Assembly: GCA_013076295.1 (NCBI GenBank)
Contig: RQOL01000282.1
Span: 53,851-117,850, forward strand
DNA from: Sanderia malayensis
Lineage: Eukaryota; Cnidaria; Scyphozoa; Semaeostomeae; Pelagiidae
DNA length: 64,000 nt
Direction: 5' to 3'
The notes under the pieces were generated by a model. It did not search any database. It was not told the origin of the DNA and saw only the letters and a list, made by a program, of their open reading frames with translations. How positions within the stretch are numbered: the first letter of the stretch is position 1; every line of letters begins with the position of its first letter. The translations under genes and the position numbers were made by a program. Below, in pieces: positions 46,220-59,494 of the stretch.

Positions 46220-49200
46220 ATGCCAAAAAAAGGCAGAAAGAGCATCACCGGCAATAAACGTAGGAATCAAGTACGCGATGCAACTCGCTGAGGTCGTGAG
46301 AGTAACCAACAGCCTCATCCAGTTGATTTACCACCTGATAATATGGTAGAGGGAGCAGTAAATGATCTTCACCAGTTGCAGCAAGAATACCCTCAGCAAC
46401 CAGCCCCAGAATATCAACCACTCCACTTCATTATCCACAGATGCAGGCATTGTATGTGCCATGGCAACTACCTGCAATGCTTCCCCACTATGGACTTATA
46501 GCAGTACCACAACCAATAAACAATGGTTTACAATATCCTGCACCACTGGCTCCTCAACTTCAGGTACACAACTCAATAATTTCTGCTAATCTTTTCAAAA
46601 TAAGATAACTATATATTATACAACTGTTTAAAATTAACAACAATCAAAACCAAGCCAGTTGTTATATCAACCAAATTATCAATATTTTTCCATCTGCAGG
46701 TACCGCCGATGGTTATGCAGTTGCAGCCACCCCTTCTGAATCGTAATCATGAAGGTCCAGCAGCAATACAAACGGCAGATGTGGAGATGCTTAATGTAAA
46801 TCAAGCTCAAAATGACAATGAGGTAAAACAAAATTGTTAACACAAACTAACTACAGTTAGGCAACTCCATTTTCCATAACCCAAATCCCTCATGCAATTT
46901 CCCTACTTGAGACATGTACAATTATAACTTCCAATTTTTATTTTTATCAATTTACATAATCACACAGTAATGGCATTAAAATTTCTAATAACTAATAACT
47001 AAAATAACTATTTTCATTATCAACAGATACCGCCAATGCAGATGCAACCCCAAACACATATTGCAAATCAAAATAATGAAATTGAAAGGCCAGCACAAGC
47101 TGATGAAATCAACGTGGAACAACACATTCCAATTCCACATGATAATCAGGTAAAACAGACTACTATCACAATTGGCTTAAAATACACCAATCATTCTCCA
47201 TAGGACCATGTCAGGAAATAATTTTGCTCTCTAAATAGACACATCTTCACAAGTTTCAGTTTTATGCATTTCAAAACACATGATTGAATTATATTAACTT
47301 AGATTGCATTGCATTTCAGGATCCACAAATATTGCCTGCTGCTGTGGAATTGCAACCCAACCTTGAAAATGAGAATGAAGAGAATCAAATAGCGGTACAA
47401 CCACAAGAAGTTGAAATGCATGACGAAATCCCACCACAACACCAAGATGATGTCCCCCAACCCATCGAACATCAAGAAAGGGAAGTAAATCAACCTATTC
47501 TTGAAATTCCTCAATTCTCCCCAATGCCTCATCATCTTGGGAAAATGACCAGAACATGTATTCACTGTGAAGCGAAGTACTTCCGAGAGGAACTCAACTC
47601 AAAAAAGCAATACAACAAATGTTGTATGGGAGGATTAATAACTCTCGATCCCATTCAACCACCCCCGGCAAATGTGATGCATTTATACACTGGAACTACT
47701 GATGAATCTAAATATTTTCTCAAAAATTTCCGTAGATACAATTCACTAATGGCGATGGCATCCTGGACAGCTAACGTTGTAAGACACGCTAATGCAGGAC
47801 CACCAGTCATCACCATACATGGAAGTGCATACCATATGACAGGTAAATATAACGTCTCTCATAATATGCTACATTCCCATATAATACTTTCACTTGATAA
47901 AACGGATGTTGACAGAACGCTCATGTTTTTCCCACCCAACATACAATGAATAAGCTCTCTGTATGCTTGCCTGAATATCAAGAGTTGTCCAATCGAAAAT
48001 CAAGGTGCTTAATGATGCTTTCGTAACAAAGCACTTGCTGCATTGAAAACTACAGTTGATATAACGAAGTACAATTTAGAATGTTTCTTTCAATTCAACA
48101 GGGGTAACTGAAACCGACAGATCCCGAAAATATGCAGAACTATATATTATGGACACCCAACAAGCACTGCAAGAACGCCAGAACACAGCCAGAGAACAAA
48201 ACTTGGACTTAGACATGGTGGCGCTGCTGCAAAACAAATTGATGGCAGTAAATCGATTTGCTCAACATTTTAAAACAATGGGAGAAGTACTGGAAGAGCA
48301 AAGGCAGCAAGCTATTGCCAATGATCAGCCAATTCCCACGTTCAAGATGATTATTACCGGTCGGCCAGAACAAAATCGAAGATATGATAATCCCACTGCC
48401 AGAGAAATTGCAGCAGTCTACACTACACGCAATGGCGGTGCTCCTAATCCCGAGAATAGAGAGCTTCAAATTCGAACAAGGCGTGGTAATCTTATGAAGA
48501 TTAATGCCTTAGCTCCTGTTGCGGATCCTCTAACCTATCCATTGTTGTTCTTTCAGGGTGATCCTGGATACAGCTTGGACCTTCAACGTCTACCTACACG
48601 TCGAGGACAAGACCAGGAAAATCCTGATCGTAACCACCGTATCCGACTCACAATCGCCGAATATTATTCGTACCGAATACAGTCAGAAATCAACTGTCTA
48701 CCATTCACAGGGCAACACTTCTCTTTCAGCAATATCTGGTGGATGCATACACCAAAATAGAAGGAAACAAGCTCAACTGGATTTTGCAAAATCAACGGCA
48801 AATACGTGCTGACAGTTATCGAGGCCTGATGGATCACCTGAACAGAAGGGCTGAAATCGAAAATCAAATGGCCAGGGCAAACAATCCCAACGAACCCCTT
48901 CATATTGATGTCGGTCGTGTTGTCATACTTCCCTCATCTTTTTTGGGCAGTCAACGAAATATGTACCAGAACTTTCAAGATGCAATGACTATCGTCAGAA
49001 AGTATGGCAAGCCTGACATCTTCCTAACCATGACGGCCAATCCCAAGTGGAAGGAGATTTCAGAAAACATTCTACCACACCAGAAGGCGAATGACCGACC
49101 TGACATCGTCACACGAGTATTTCAACTCAAACTACAAGAACTACTGGAAGATATCCTTCACAAGCACATTCTAGGACATACCATTGCACATGTATATGTC

Positions 49201-52200
49201 ATTGAATTTCAAAAGAGAGGACTACCACATGCTCACATGATTCTGTTCCTGTCTGAGGCTGATAGACCACGAACACCCGAAGAGGTAACATCTACAACAA
49301 TAATTTATATATAGAATTAGGAATATAATTATCAGTTGTATTGCTTAGTATAAACACAATCCATTTGAAACTGTAAAACTTACATATGCTATTTTTCTTC
49401 GAAACCTACAGGTAGATCGAATCATATCAGCTGAAATTCCAGACCCACAGGATGCAAAATATCACAGGTTAGTATTGAAGCACATGACACATGGTCCATG
49501 TGGTGATATAAACCCCGATGTGTTTGCATGGAGAATAACAAATGCAAGAAACGATTTCCGAAAGATCGCACTGCCGAAACACAAGTCAATGCGAATGGTT
49601 ATCCACTCTACAGACGACGCTGTCGTCACCCAGTCAATCTGAAGATCGACTTCTAGATGATACATGGGTTGTGCCACATAATCGCCATCTTCTACTCAAG
49701 TATCAGTGTCACATTAATCTCGAAATATGCAGCACCGTCAAGTCCGTCAAATATATTTTCAAGTATATCCATAAAGGGCAAGACATGGCACACGTTGAAA
49801 TTCTTCAAGGACAACAGCAACAAGTACCTCAAGATATTGAGCACGATGAAGTACGCCAATACATCAACGCTCGGTATATTGGACCACATGAAGCTGTTCA
49901 CAGGATATTTCAATTTTCCATGCACGAGAAAAGTCACACTATCAAACGTCTGCATGTTCATCTACCTGATCAGCAGACCGTATACTTTCAGGATAATGGT
50001 CGGGTTGAGCAATTACAAAACATCAATGAAAAAACCACACTGACGTCTTGGTTTGAATTGAATGCACAAGACCCGGCTGCACGCCAATATCTTATCACGA
50101 ATTCCTGAACACTATGTTTTCAACGACGCACCAAAACATGGAAAGCAAGACAGCGGAGAACACTGCCTGTCATAGGCAGAATATATCAAGTTCACCCACG
50201 ACCATGTGAGCAAAGATTCGCACTCAGACTATTGCTTCTCCATAAACGAGGTGCCACGTCGTTTGAAGATCTTCGCACGATAGAAGGAAACCTATGCAAT
50301 TCTTCAAAGACGCAGCTTTAGCTCTAGGTTGTTGGAAGACGATGCTGAAATCATACGCTGTTTGGAGGAGGCAGTTATTTTCAACATGCCAATACAACTC
50401 AGACAGTTGTTTGCAACATTACTTCTTTTTCAGACACCTTCAGATATCGCAGCACTCTTCAACAGGTTCAAAGAAGCATTGAGTGAAGACTTTGTACGAC
50501 GTGATCAACTCAATCATCCAGATATGGCCATAGCTTTTGAAGACCGACATATGTATCAATGTCTACATGACATTGACGAAAATTTGAAAGTACATGGTCA
50601 ATCGATCACTAATTATACTCACCTTCCTCAACTTCCAGCCGATATGTCATTCCTGAACAAGGTACTATATGTGTTATTTTCAACTATGTACTGTATTAGT
50701 AAGAATAATAATTTATCCTAAGATCGTGTAGATAAGGGCATTTACGTATTTTTGGACATTGTTTCTGCTGGCTTTCTTTCCAATTTTATTGCAATATATT
50801 TGACTTATTATTACAGAGGAAGATCACATCGATGTTGCCAATGCCAGAGAGGAAGGAGAACGAATGCTGGCCGCATTGAACCCTGAACAGCAAGCCATAT
50901 AACGGCAATCACTGAGGCTATCAACGCGCAATCGAACAGACTGTCACTTTGTTGACGGGCCGGCTGGAACTGGGAAAACTTTCCTTTACAACACGTTGGT
51001 TCACAATCTGCAAGCCAATGGACATAAAGTTCAGTGCATGGCGTGGTCAGGAATTGCTGCAACACTGCTCATAAATGGTAGAACTTCACATTCTACCTTT
51101 CAAATTCCTATACCACTTCAAGCTGAATCATCGTGTAATGTCAAGAGACAGAGCCGGAGAGCACAGGTATTGCGCGAAACTACCCTTTTCATATGGGATG
51201 AAGCTTCCATGATTCCCGCACTTGCATTACAAGCAGTCGACCGACTGCTTCGAGACATTACACATGTCGACAGACCATTTGGTGGCAAGTTCATGCTACT
51301 TGGTGGTGACTTCAGACAAGTTCTACCTGTCGTCACAAAAGCAGGAAGGGAAAGAATTGTAGCAGAGACTCTAAAATCACACCAGATCATTGATCTATGG
51401 ACAAAGTTTCAGCAGCATCGCTTACACACCAATATGAGAGCCGTTCAAGATGATTCATACCGTGAATTCTCAGAATGGCTTCTCAGACTTGGCAACAAGC
51501 AAGAAGCACACGATGCACTGGACAATGTAATTCTGCCACAAGAGATATGCACTTCATCTCAAGAAGACATGCTCAACTTCATTTTCCCAGGCCAAACACA
51601 CCAGATTCACACCTAATGATGGATCCTGTAACAATGTCTGAACGCTGTTGTTGACTCCAAAGAATGACTTATCACATCAAGTCAACCACATAATTCTGGA
51701 CAGACTTCAGACAGCCGAAAGAACTTATTACAGCACAGACAGTGTTGTCACAGACGATCCGATGAGGAAGAGGCCTACCCCATTGAATTTCTCAACCAAC
51801 TCACTCCTAATGGAATGCGTTGCACAGACTTAAACTCAAGGTAGGAAGTACAATCTTTCATCCTTTACATTAATTATTATGTGCAAGGTGGTGCACCATA
51901 AAAAGCGTCATTAATCACATAATATTCATTGCATTAGGTTGGTGCAACGATCATTCTTCTGCGGAATCTCATCCAAAGAAAGGTCTTTGCAACGGTACAA
52001 GACTCATAGTTCGGCATCTCCGACATCACGTGATCACAGCAGAGATCATTACAAAGGAGCACAGAGGACAAGGGTCATGATTCCTAAGATCACAGTCTCC
52101 ACTCAGGACACGGAAATGCCGTTCAGAATGAAACGACGACAATTCCAGTAAGACTTGCATACTGCCTAACAATCAATAAGGCACAAGGACAATCTCTCAG

Positions 52201-52353
52201 GTTGTTGGTCTGTATTTGCCACAGCCCGTTTTCACACATGGTCAATTATATGTTGCCATGTCCAGGGCTACGTCATTTGCTGGCATCAAAGTCTTCCTTC
52301 CTGAGAATGCACACAGGCAGACAAAGAACATTGTCTTCCAAGAAGTCCTTTAA
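46220..52353 (+). pseudogene. Helitron Rep-helicase, copy C, full length, many single-base deletions
   Basis: Same gene as copy B. Exons: 46089-46563 (ATG at 46220), 46700-46822, 47027-47149, 47320-47842, 48102-49284, 49412-50661, 50817-51840, 51938-52353. This copy keeps the start codon, HUH motif LPHAH (49228-49236) and both catalytic tyrosines (Y-IFK-Y, 49752-49766). Walker A is at 50957-50980 and WDEASMIP follows. The C-terminus still ends ..VFQEVL and TAA (52351-52353). Damage: TGA at 46289 (CGA in B), -1 near 46425, -1 near 48685, then at least fifteen one-base deletions between 49516 and 52140. The abrupt onset of deletions suggests sequence error rather than decay, so the true state is uncertain. 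Confidence 0.95.
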
Positions 52354-54600
52354 GTCTCTCCTCCTCTCCTATACACCATGGTGCTTTTCATTTGTACACC
52401 AGGCTACCAACCTACACAAAATATAACCACTAAGGGTGTGACTGTTGTGTTTCAAGGCAGATCGCATCACACACATACAAGTGTGTGGTGTCCAGTTGTG
52501 TAAAACACAACTAACCAGCTACCAGCAAAGCCGTAAAAAGCCGAGCACTGGTTTGAATGTCTCATTCCAGCCAAGCAGTATCTGCCGTGAGCAACTGAAA
52601 ACATCAATGAAAAGATGTTCAGTAGCGGTTGCAACCACTTTCCGCAATCGGCACATCGTCATTCCTGTGTAGAGCCTGAAAATCAGGAGTTATGCTTTGC
52701 CATGTTTTCCGATCTTGCCTATGACAACATGGTTTTCCTTCCTCCATGAAAACTGCAAGTTCTCCGTTAGCAATAGTTGCTTAAAAAATTATGAATTTGT
52801 GAATAAGATTATTTACCACCCATTACAACATGAAATACTTAACCTCGCAGATAAAGCCCACCCTTTAAAGATTACTCTTACATAATCCAAATTGAACTTG
52901 CACTTTTCATGAAAAAGGAAATCTCGAACAAAGGTTACTCCTTGACGTGGTGTTCGGGCTTTTAACTAATGTAACCGGCAATCTGATTCTTCTCCTTTCT
53001 ATGTACACAACTGACAACTGCGCATTTCTTGCACAGTGCTCTATACCTTTAAAATATATATGTCTAATATATATGTCTTCGTACAATAATACCCTCAATG
53101 AAATTCATGTGCACATTGTTTATTCTTCTACAAATATTTAATGAGATAAATTTCTGCATTTTTAATTATCCAATAGCAGGAGGTTTTGCTGCATTGAAAC
53201 GAGGCGATTGTATAAGCTTTCATTTCACAAAAGAACGTTGCCTTACTTTGATCAATGCATGGGCATTTTAAAAAAGTCGGCGCCTTTTGAAAAGTCTGTT
53301 TCGCAATCGCAGACCTTCCATGGCTAAAGAACAATTGTTTAAAAAGGACAAATTACAGGTGTGAGGATATTGCAAAACCTACAAACACGTTACCGTTGAT
53401 CTCAAACAAAGGTAAATAGCCTTCATTGTTATTTCAACTGCCGAGCCGAGCTTGCTAAATCACATTGATCACTTTGCTTAGGCCAGTTCACTCTCGCTGA
53501 ATGCTCGGAGTAAAATCAGGTTTTCCAATCAGATTCTCAATTTAGCTTTAATACTAAAGAACAAGTATTTAATGTTGTACTCAAATCTACCTGTCATATT
53601 TTTCTTTACAGCTGCTTTTTCTTCATTGCAATTGCAGTCCTCTTGGGTATATATTTGCAAAATGATTTATTTGTTATAAAAAGCATTGACTGAACCATGA
53701 GGGAACATGGAGCCAAATGTTACATAACATCTTCTGACAGTATCAGGTATGAAGTTCTTAATAGCACATGATCACATATATTCATACATTTTCCAACCAT
53801 TACACCACAGAGTCATTCAATTTTGGAATTTACATGAAATGAAAATGTCCCATCTTCATGATTTTTATTAAACCTGTCAATCAGCAAATTATTCAAAGAT
53901 GCTAATTGCTATCCAACGAGCACTCATACAATGACAACTAAACCAATGGAACATCTAACTTGCATGATTTTCTTCAATTCAAGTTATACCTGAATTCCTG
54001 ATAATTTTTCACTTTTATCTTTGAGCATAATATTTCAAGAAAACTAATAAATCTATTTTTTCCCCATTTTTAGTTTCATTCCATTTCCTGTTTGGCAGAT
54101 TTAAATCAATTTGTGGAGTCAGGTAATTCCTAACCTCATTAATTTGTTAAATCTTACCATGAGTTTCTGAACTTTGGTTTCCTCATACAGCACCATTAAG
54201 TAGCAAATATCCACTCTATCAAATTTGTTACTTGCCTTGCCTTCCCATCGAATCAGATATATTGGACCGATCAGCCAAACACACTTTTGTTTTACAAAAT
54301 TACCATTTGCTCCTTCCAATAGCCAAACCAAGTGTTCCTCCATCATCTATAATGTTTTTTTTATTTAATATCCATCACAACCAACACATAGCACAAACCT
54401 TCCTGGTGGCAGCAACAACTAATTATGCCTAAATATGTTATGCAATATGTTATCACAGGCCAATTGCCATCATATGACCCAATGCATCCAAGGATGCAGC
54501 CATATCATCAGTACGAGACTTATCTCATGAGAACGAGGATTTTAAGACGAAAACGAGGCTGGTCGCTAAAACTAATTTCCATGCATGTTAAACACTACTA
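52354..54600 (+). other. Helitron C 3' module (D)
   Basis: Diverged relative of A 2551-5000 and 7661-8900. Shared anchors are the aggagttatgc..gttttccgatcttgcc segment near 52690 (A about 2840), a CAAAG/gtaaat exon end near 53410, and the cgaggct repeats near 54530-54560. A segment near 53600-53750 ends at a tcag/gtatga donor. No long ORF or recognisable protein is seen. The region holds only one 3' module, where A and B hold two. Confidence 0.4.
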
Positions 54601-54609
54601 TCGTGACCA

Positions 54610-54765
54610 TAGATAGACAGGGGAGCGAGGGCGAGCCAAACCACTGTACGTGGGGTGGGAAAGGGCATGAGCGGAGCGAATGCAGCGCACGAAGTGCGCC
54701 AACCACATTAAACTTTTTGTACTTGACGGGCTCCGGGAAGCGAGCATAGCGAGCGCCCCCGGCTA
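54610..54765 (+). repeat. Helitron C 3' terminal block
   Basis: Hairpin block with GCGCAC-GAA-GTGCGC near 54685, then CCGGG..CCCGG and CTA. The final G of CTAG is missing and TCTCTAC follows directly. Confidence 0.75.
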
Positions 54766-56674
54766 TCTCTACATATATATAATATCTGAGGGTAACGGAA
54801 CCCACGGTCAAAGACCCCCAGCGCCGGCAGCTTTCGCACGATACTCCTAAAAATCCCCCGATAAGTTCTTTTCGAAAACCACTCACAATTCTTCCCACTA
54901 ATGTGTATGTGTGCATAAGCTATTTTGTTTTTCGAAATTCGTTTTCGTTTTCCACATATTTTCACTTTTCTCCCTCGAAAATTCTTCCGCCCTTTGTTTT
55001 CGTTTCATGTTTGCTTTGTGTACTTTGTCACATGCTGCTGTGCCGAGGCTTTTGTTTTGCGTGCGAGGGGAGATGTCCCGAGCTTCCTCGCCTACTAAAG
55101 CATTGAGTCGAACAAAACCTGTTGTGCCACGCGACCCCCGTGGCTAAATGCATTCGAAATGACGTCGTGCTTCTGGAAAGGTCGATCGTGCGTTGTTTAC
55201 CGTTTTCGAAACAATCAATCCCTGTTGCGTTTGACACTAATCCCATTGCGTCTTTTGTTACTGAGACCTTTGATTGACGAGGAAGTTCCTTCCTTCCTTG
55301 AGCGAACGTGCAGTGGATGTCCATTTTCGAATTTGGGACGGGACAAACCGAATGAAATTGCTTTCGTTGTGTTGCTGCGTTTTATTTTTGATGCCGTTTT
55401 ACTCGAGATTTCCAACTAAAAGCTTCTCGGAAATTGACTGGTAAGTTGCTAAGTTGTTTCCATTTGCCTCTACTAAACTCCTCTGTGTCCTTCTTATTTT
55501 GTTTTCGATTTATTATGATCCGTTGTTTACAGAACTTTCTGGGCGATCTAAATTCTGAATAATTTTTTGCTTTACGAATCTTTTGCGTACTAAATCGAAT
55601 ACTAAAACCGTGAATTGTCAATAATAACAGGTCTGGATGCGAGGATCTAAAGAACGAATTTCAGAAACGGCAGTTTCGTGATTTCACTGAAACGAAGCCA
55701 TTCAAAGCACACGCAGTTGTCTAAAAAGCTATTCTGCCCTTCCTTCCAATCAACTGGAATTTTACTTCCAGCTTGCTATTCAGAACTGTTTCCCAAAGAA
55801 CTTCACTGGTAAGTGGCTAAGTTTTTTTCTATATTTCCCCCTCAGTTGTATTGTTTTATTCAGCTCAGATTCCGTGATCAACAACTCGCTTTTCAAATTT
55901 CTCCAGCCGTGCAATATATTTTCAAAATTTCACTCATATTCTCTACAAATTGACTCTGATTTGTTTCAGAGAGCTCTGATCGATGAATACTAAAATTCTA
56001 AATCGATTTTTGCAGATTTGGTTGTGACATTCTAACTGGCCAGACTCGAAAACACATATTTTCATATTGCATTGAAGCACGGCGTGCTGAGAAGCATGCA
56101 AATCCCCGAAACGCTTTCTCCTTGGCATCCAGAGAACTGTTCACGACTGGCCATCCCAAGGCTAAAGTAGTGGATTTCAAGCGCGTCATTTTCGTTCTGC
56201 ATAACATAGACGTGTGCTCAAGCTGGAAACAATTGCTTCCACTTCACGTGGATTCTAAACTGGAAAAGTGCCCACCACTGAGCTACAATTCAAAATGCCA
56301 AAGTTGTGCATTTGGTCTGTGAAATATGTGAGTGAATCAACTAAAAATTTTCATGATCTGTTGTATTTGAAACCTTTTTATATATCGTGAATTTTTGACT
56401 GCGTGTTTAGATGCATCTAACTTTGGGACCCCTCTAAAATTTTCACAATGCGCTTTTGTATTGCTTTCATGGAATTCGTGTAGCTGCAAATATGTTTTTA
56501 CCAATTTGATCTGTATTTTTAATATTCTGTATTTTCTAATCGAAATTTCGCATTAAATGGATCCAATTGTGTTTTCTGATATACTATTCAATCGCAACGC
56601 TTCTCTCCGTTCGGTTTAAATCGAGACGTTTCTGGCACGCTCAGAAGTGCACGAACATTTGCATCGCGGAAAAA

Positions 56675-57120
56675 ATGGACCTGGAACAACATTCGAATGG
56701 AATGCAACCTTTCAACTTCCATGGGGGAAAAGATGGAAATACGAGGATCAGAATCATTTCAAATAAAATCATGGGAGAAAACATGGACCCAGAACAACCT
56801 TGGAATGGAAGCTGGGATCGCGGATCCCATGGACCATGCTGTGGGGCAATGGATGCAACTTTGAAAATTTGAATGATTTCAAGTTAAGTCATAGGAGAAA
56901 ACATGGACCTGAAACAACCTTGGAATGCAAGTCGGAACTCGGGGATTCCATGGACCATGTGGTCGGGGAATGGTTCTAACTATGACGACTTCAAGGATTT
57001 CAATTTAAGTCATCATGCACCTGGAACAACCTTGGAATGGAAATGGGGACTCGGGGATTCCATTGATCATATGGTGGGGAATGGATGGCAGTATGAGGAC
57101 ATCAATGATTTCAAACAAAA
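56675..57120 (+). repeat. About 115-bp tandem repeat, four diverged units
   Basis: Units start near 56675, 56783, 56903 and 57018 with a catggacctggaacaacctt-like sequence. They include a cggggattccatggacc segment and end gatttcaa. Short open frames cross it. No gene assigned. Confidence 0.75.
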
Positions 57121-57130
57121 TTCTTTTTCT

Positions 57131-57275
57131 TTGCGTGTCCCACCACTGATCTTATCGCAAACTAGGCAACTTTAATTACAACTGATTGCTTAACGTGTCC
57201 GCCAGCTGATCTCATCCCAACTTAATCAACTTTAATTAGAACGGATTGCTTAACGTGTCCGCCGCTGCGGGATGG
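57131..57275 (+). repeat. About 60-bp direct repeats at the right end of Y
   Basis: cgtgtccc/gccagctgatct..attgcttaa occurs twice, followed by a partial third copy that ends in ccgc-t-gcgg just before the X8 5' end. Confidence 0.65.
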
Positions 57276-59494
57276 TCTCTATTATATAATCTACGTCGAC
57301 ACGTGACCGGTCGACTGTGAACAATGGGCTATTGTTTGGTGAACAATCGACGTTCGACCGAACAATGGGATCAAAGGAATTTCCTTGTATCCATAAAGGC
57401 TTTTTTTTTGGAGGTCAATAAGGGTGGAAATGGGTATAGAAATGATCGCTGCATTGTGCTGATGACAGTAAAGCTTTCCGCTAATTTCTAACCCCAGCGG
57501 TTCGGGATTTTGTGTTCCGACCTTCTAGAAAGTTCCGAGGACCGAGTTAATGAGATGCAAAACGAGCAGGGAGAAGCACGTGCTTTTTTAGTTGAACGGG
57601 CGGCAAGTTGCTCGGGTTTAAACGTGAATACGTGCCGGAAATCAATTGTAAAGACGTGTCAATTGTTGTGAAGACCTGTGGAGACAATTGGTGGACAATT
57701 ATTGCAAGGTATTTCCTTTATTCGATTGTTTTTGGCTTTAAATAGCACGAGTTTTGTTTTGTTTCAACTCACGTTTTTCTTTCGGCTTGAGGGCCTAACC
57801 AAAACACGAAGACAATTTTGATTTTCTCGGGTCGTTCTGGGCCGATTTTCTCCATTTAAACTTTCGATAACTGTTTATTTACACGAGAACTAAAGTTATA
57901 TGGCTTTGTTTTTTTTGTTTTGTTGATTTTCCTCTGTTTTTGGACAGTTTTAGCCGAGTTTGGATTTTGCTGAAAAACACGAAATTTTCAAGCAACACGC
58001 GTGTGTTTTGCATTTGCGAAAATTAATTTTTAACCTGCCAAAACTTTGTTTTTTTCACCCAAGTACTTTCGATAAATGTTCGCCAAGCTATTAGCTTCAT
58101 GTTGATATTTTCGTGGGGTGTGTAGGACAAAAATTGGCCACGCTAATTGAATTTGAAAGTTGGTGAATCGTGTTTTAAATGCTACTTTTTTCAGGGGTTT
58201 GATTTCACGGCTATTTTTGATCAACAAAATCATGTCTTGGACTTCAAAAATGTACAACTAAAATTGCGAAAAGCATTTCGTATGCACCCAAGTACTTTCG
58301 ATACATATTCGCCAAGGTATTAGCTTCATGTTGATGTAATTTGAGTTCAAATGGACCAATTTTGACCAAGTTAGGGGGAATTTTGTGTTTTTAAAGTTGG
58401 CTGATTAATAAATTTTTCCACGGCTTTTGTGTTGGGTTGCACTAAATACTCTCTTAAAATTCAAAACAAAACTGTTAAGAAATGTGAATATATTTATTGG
58501 ATTCGCTGTTTCCTTAGCTACAGTTTGATATATTTTTTATTAGAGATTGAGTTTAAATTTTCCAGGATTGATTAAATTTTTGAAAGCAACTTTTTTTTCA
58601 AACTTCACACTGAAGCTATCAACCTTCGGCTTTCAGGGGGGCGGCAGGGTGGGCGCTGGGCGGTCGATTGCCAGGGGGAAGATCCGACCTCCCACCTTTA
58701 CTTTCTTTAGAAATGTTGCGTCGTAGTATGTATTGTAGGGTATGTATTGTAGGGTATTTATTGTAGGGTATGTATTGTATGGTATTTATTGTAGGGTATG
58801 TTATGTAGGGTTTGTATTGTAGGGTACGTATTGTAGGGTATGTTATGTAGGGTATGTATTGTAGGGTATGTATTGTAAGGTATGTATTGTAGGGTATGTA
58901 TTGTAGGGCATTTATTGTAGGGTATGTATTGTAGGGTATGTTATGTAGGGTATGTGTTGTAGGGTATGTATTGTAGGGTATGTATTGTAAGGTATGTATT
59001 GTAGGGTATGTATTGTAGGGTATGTATTGTAGGGTATTTATTGTAGGATTTGTATTGTAGGATATGTATTGTAGGGTATGTATTGTAGGGTATGTATTGT
59101 AAGGTATGTATTGTAGGGTATGTATTGTAGGGTTTGTATGTATGTATCGGCATGAGCGGCAGCGAATGCAGCGCGTGAAGCGTGCCAACTAGATTAAGCT
59201 TTGTCTACTTGACGGGCTCCGGGGAGGGAGCGAAGCGACCGAACCCGGCCCATGTATGTATGTATGTATGTATGTATGTATGTATGTATGTATGTATGTA
59301 TGTATGTATGCATGTATGTATGTAGGTATGTAGGTATGTATGTAGGTATGTATGTATGTAGGTATGTATGTATGTATGTATGTATGTATGGGCATGAGCG
59401 GGAGCGATGCAGCGCGCGAAGCACGCCAACCACATTAAACTTTTGTTGCTTGGGGGCTCCGGGGAGGGAGCGTAGCGACCGGGCCCCCGGCTAG
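57276..59494 (+). mobile_element. Non-autonomous Helitron X8
   Basis: 2.2-kb element from TCTCTATTATATAATCTACG to CTAG (59491-59494). It contains an E-box (CACGTGACC), three AACAAT repeats, AT-rich middle, GC-rich patch (58631-58690), minisatellite (58724-59145), a hairpin block, (TATG)n (59251-59390) and the terminal block. It is close to X1-X5. No gene. Confidence 0.88.
58724..59390 (+). repeat. Minisatellite and (TATG)n tracts, X8
   Basis: About 30 units of the 14-mer, a hairpin block (59149-59250, with a GCGCGT-GAA-GCGTGC stem) and an interrupted (TATG)n. Confidence 0.93.

Larger units (their letters stand above)
40437..54765 (+). mobile_element. Helitron C, about 14.3 kb, gene-bearing
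   Basis: It starts TCTCTTATATAATAAG directly after the CTAG of B, and ends at the hairpin block and CTA near 54765, where the final G is missing. Contents: the X-type 5' region truncated at about 41490, a minisatellite, a promoter module and the intact small gene (43524-44160). A second promoter module, the Rep-helicase gene (46220-52353) and one 3' module follow. The gene order is reversed relative to A and B, where the Rep-helicase comes first. Confidence 0.8.
54766..57275 (+). mobile_element. Segment Y: Helitron-like 5' end, unrecognised content
   Basis: It starts TCTCTACATATATATAAT right after the end of C, which fits a Helitron 5' end. It lacks the E-box and AACAAT repeats, and no CTRR end is visible before X8. 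It is less AT-rich than its neighbours. It contains duplicated exon-end-like sequences (ttgactg/gtaagttg at 55439 and ttcactg/gtaagtgg at 55807) and an 86-codon ORF (55159-55419) without a known domain. Tandem repeats occupy its right third. It could be a Helitron that captured host exons, or the host locus into which the array inserted. Confidence 0.4.

Noticed and set aside
55159..55419. 86-codon ORF in segment Y as a gene
   Set aside because: No recognisable motif or homologue in the window, and an ORF is open on the opposite strand over the same bases.
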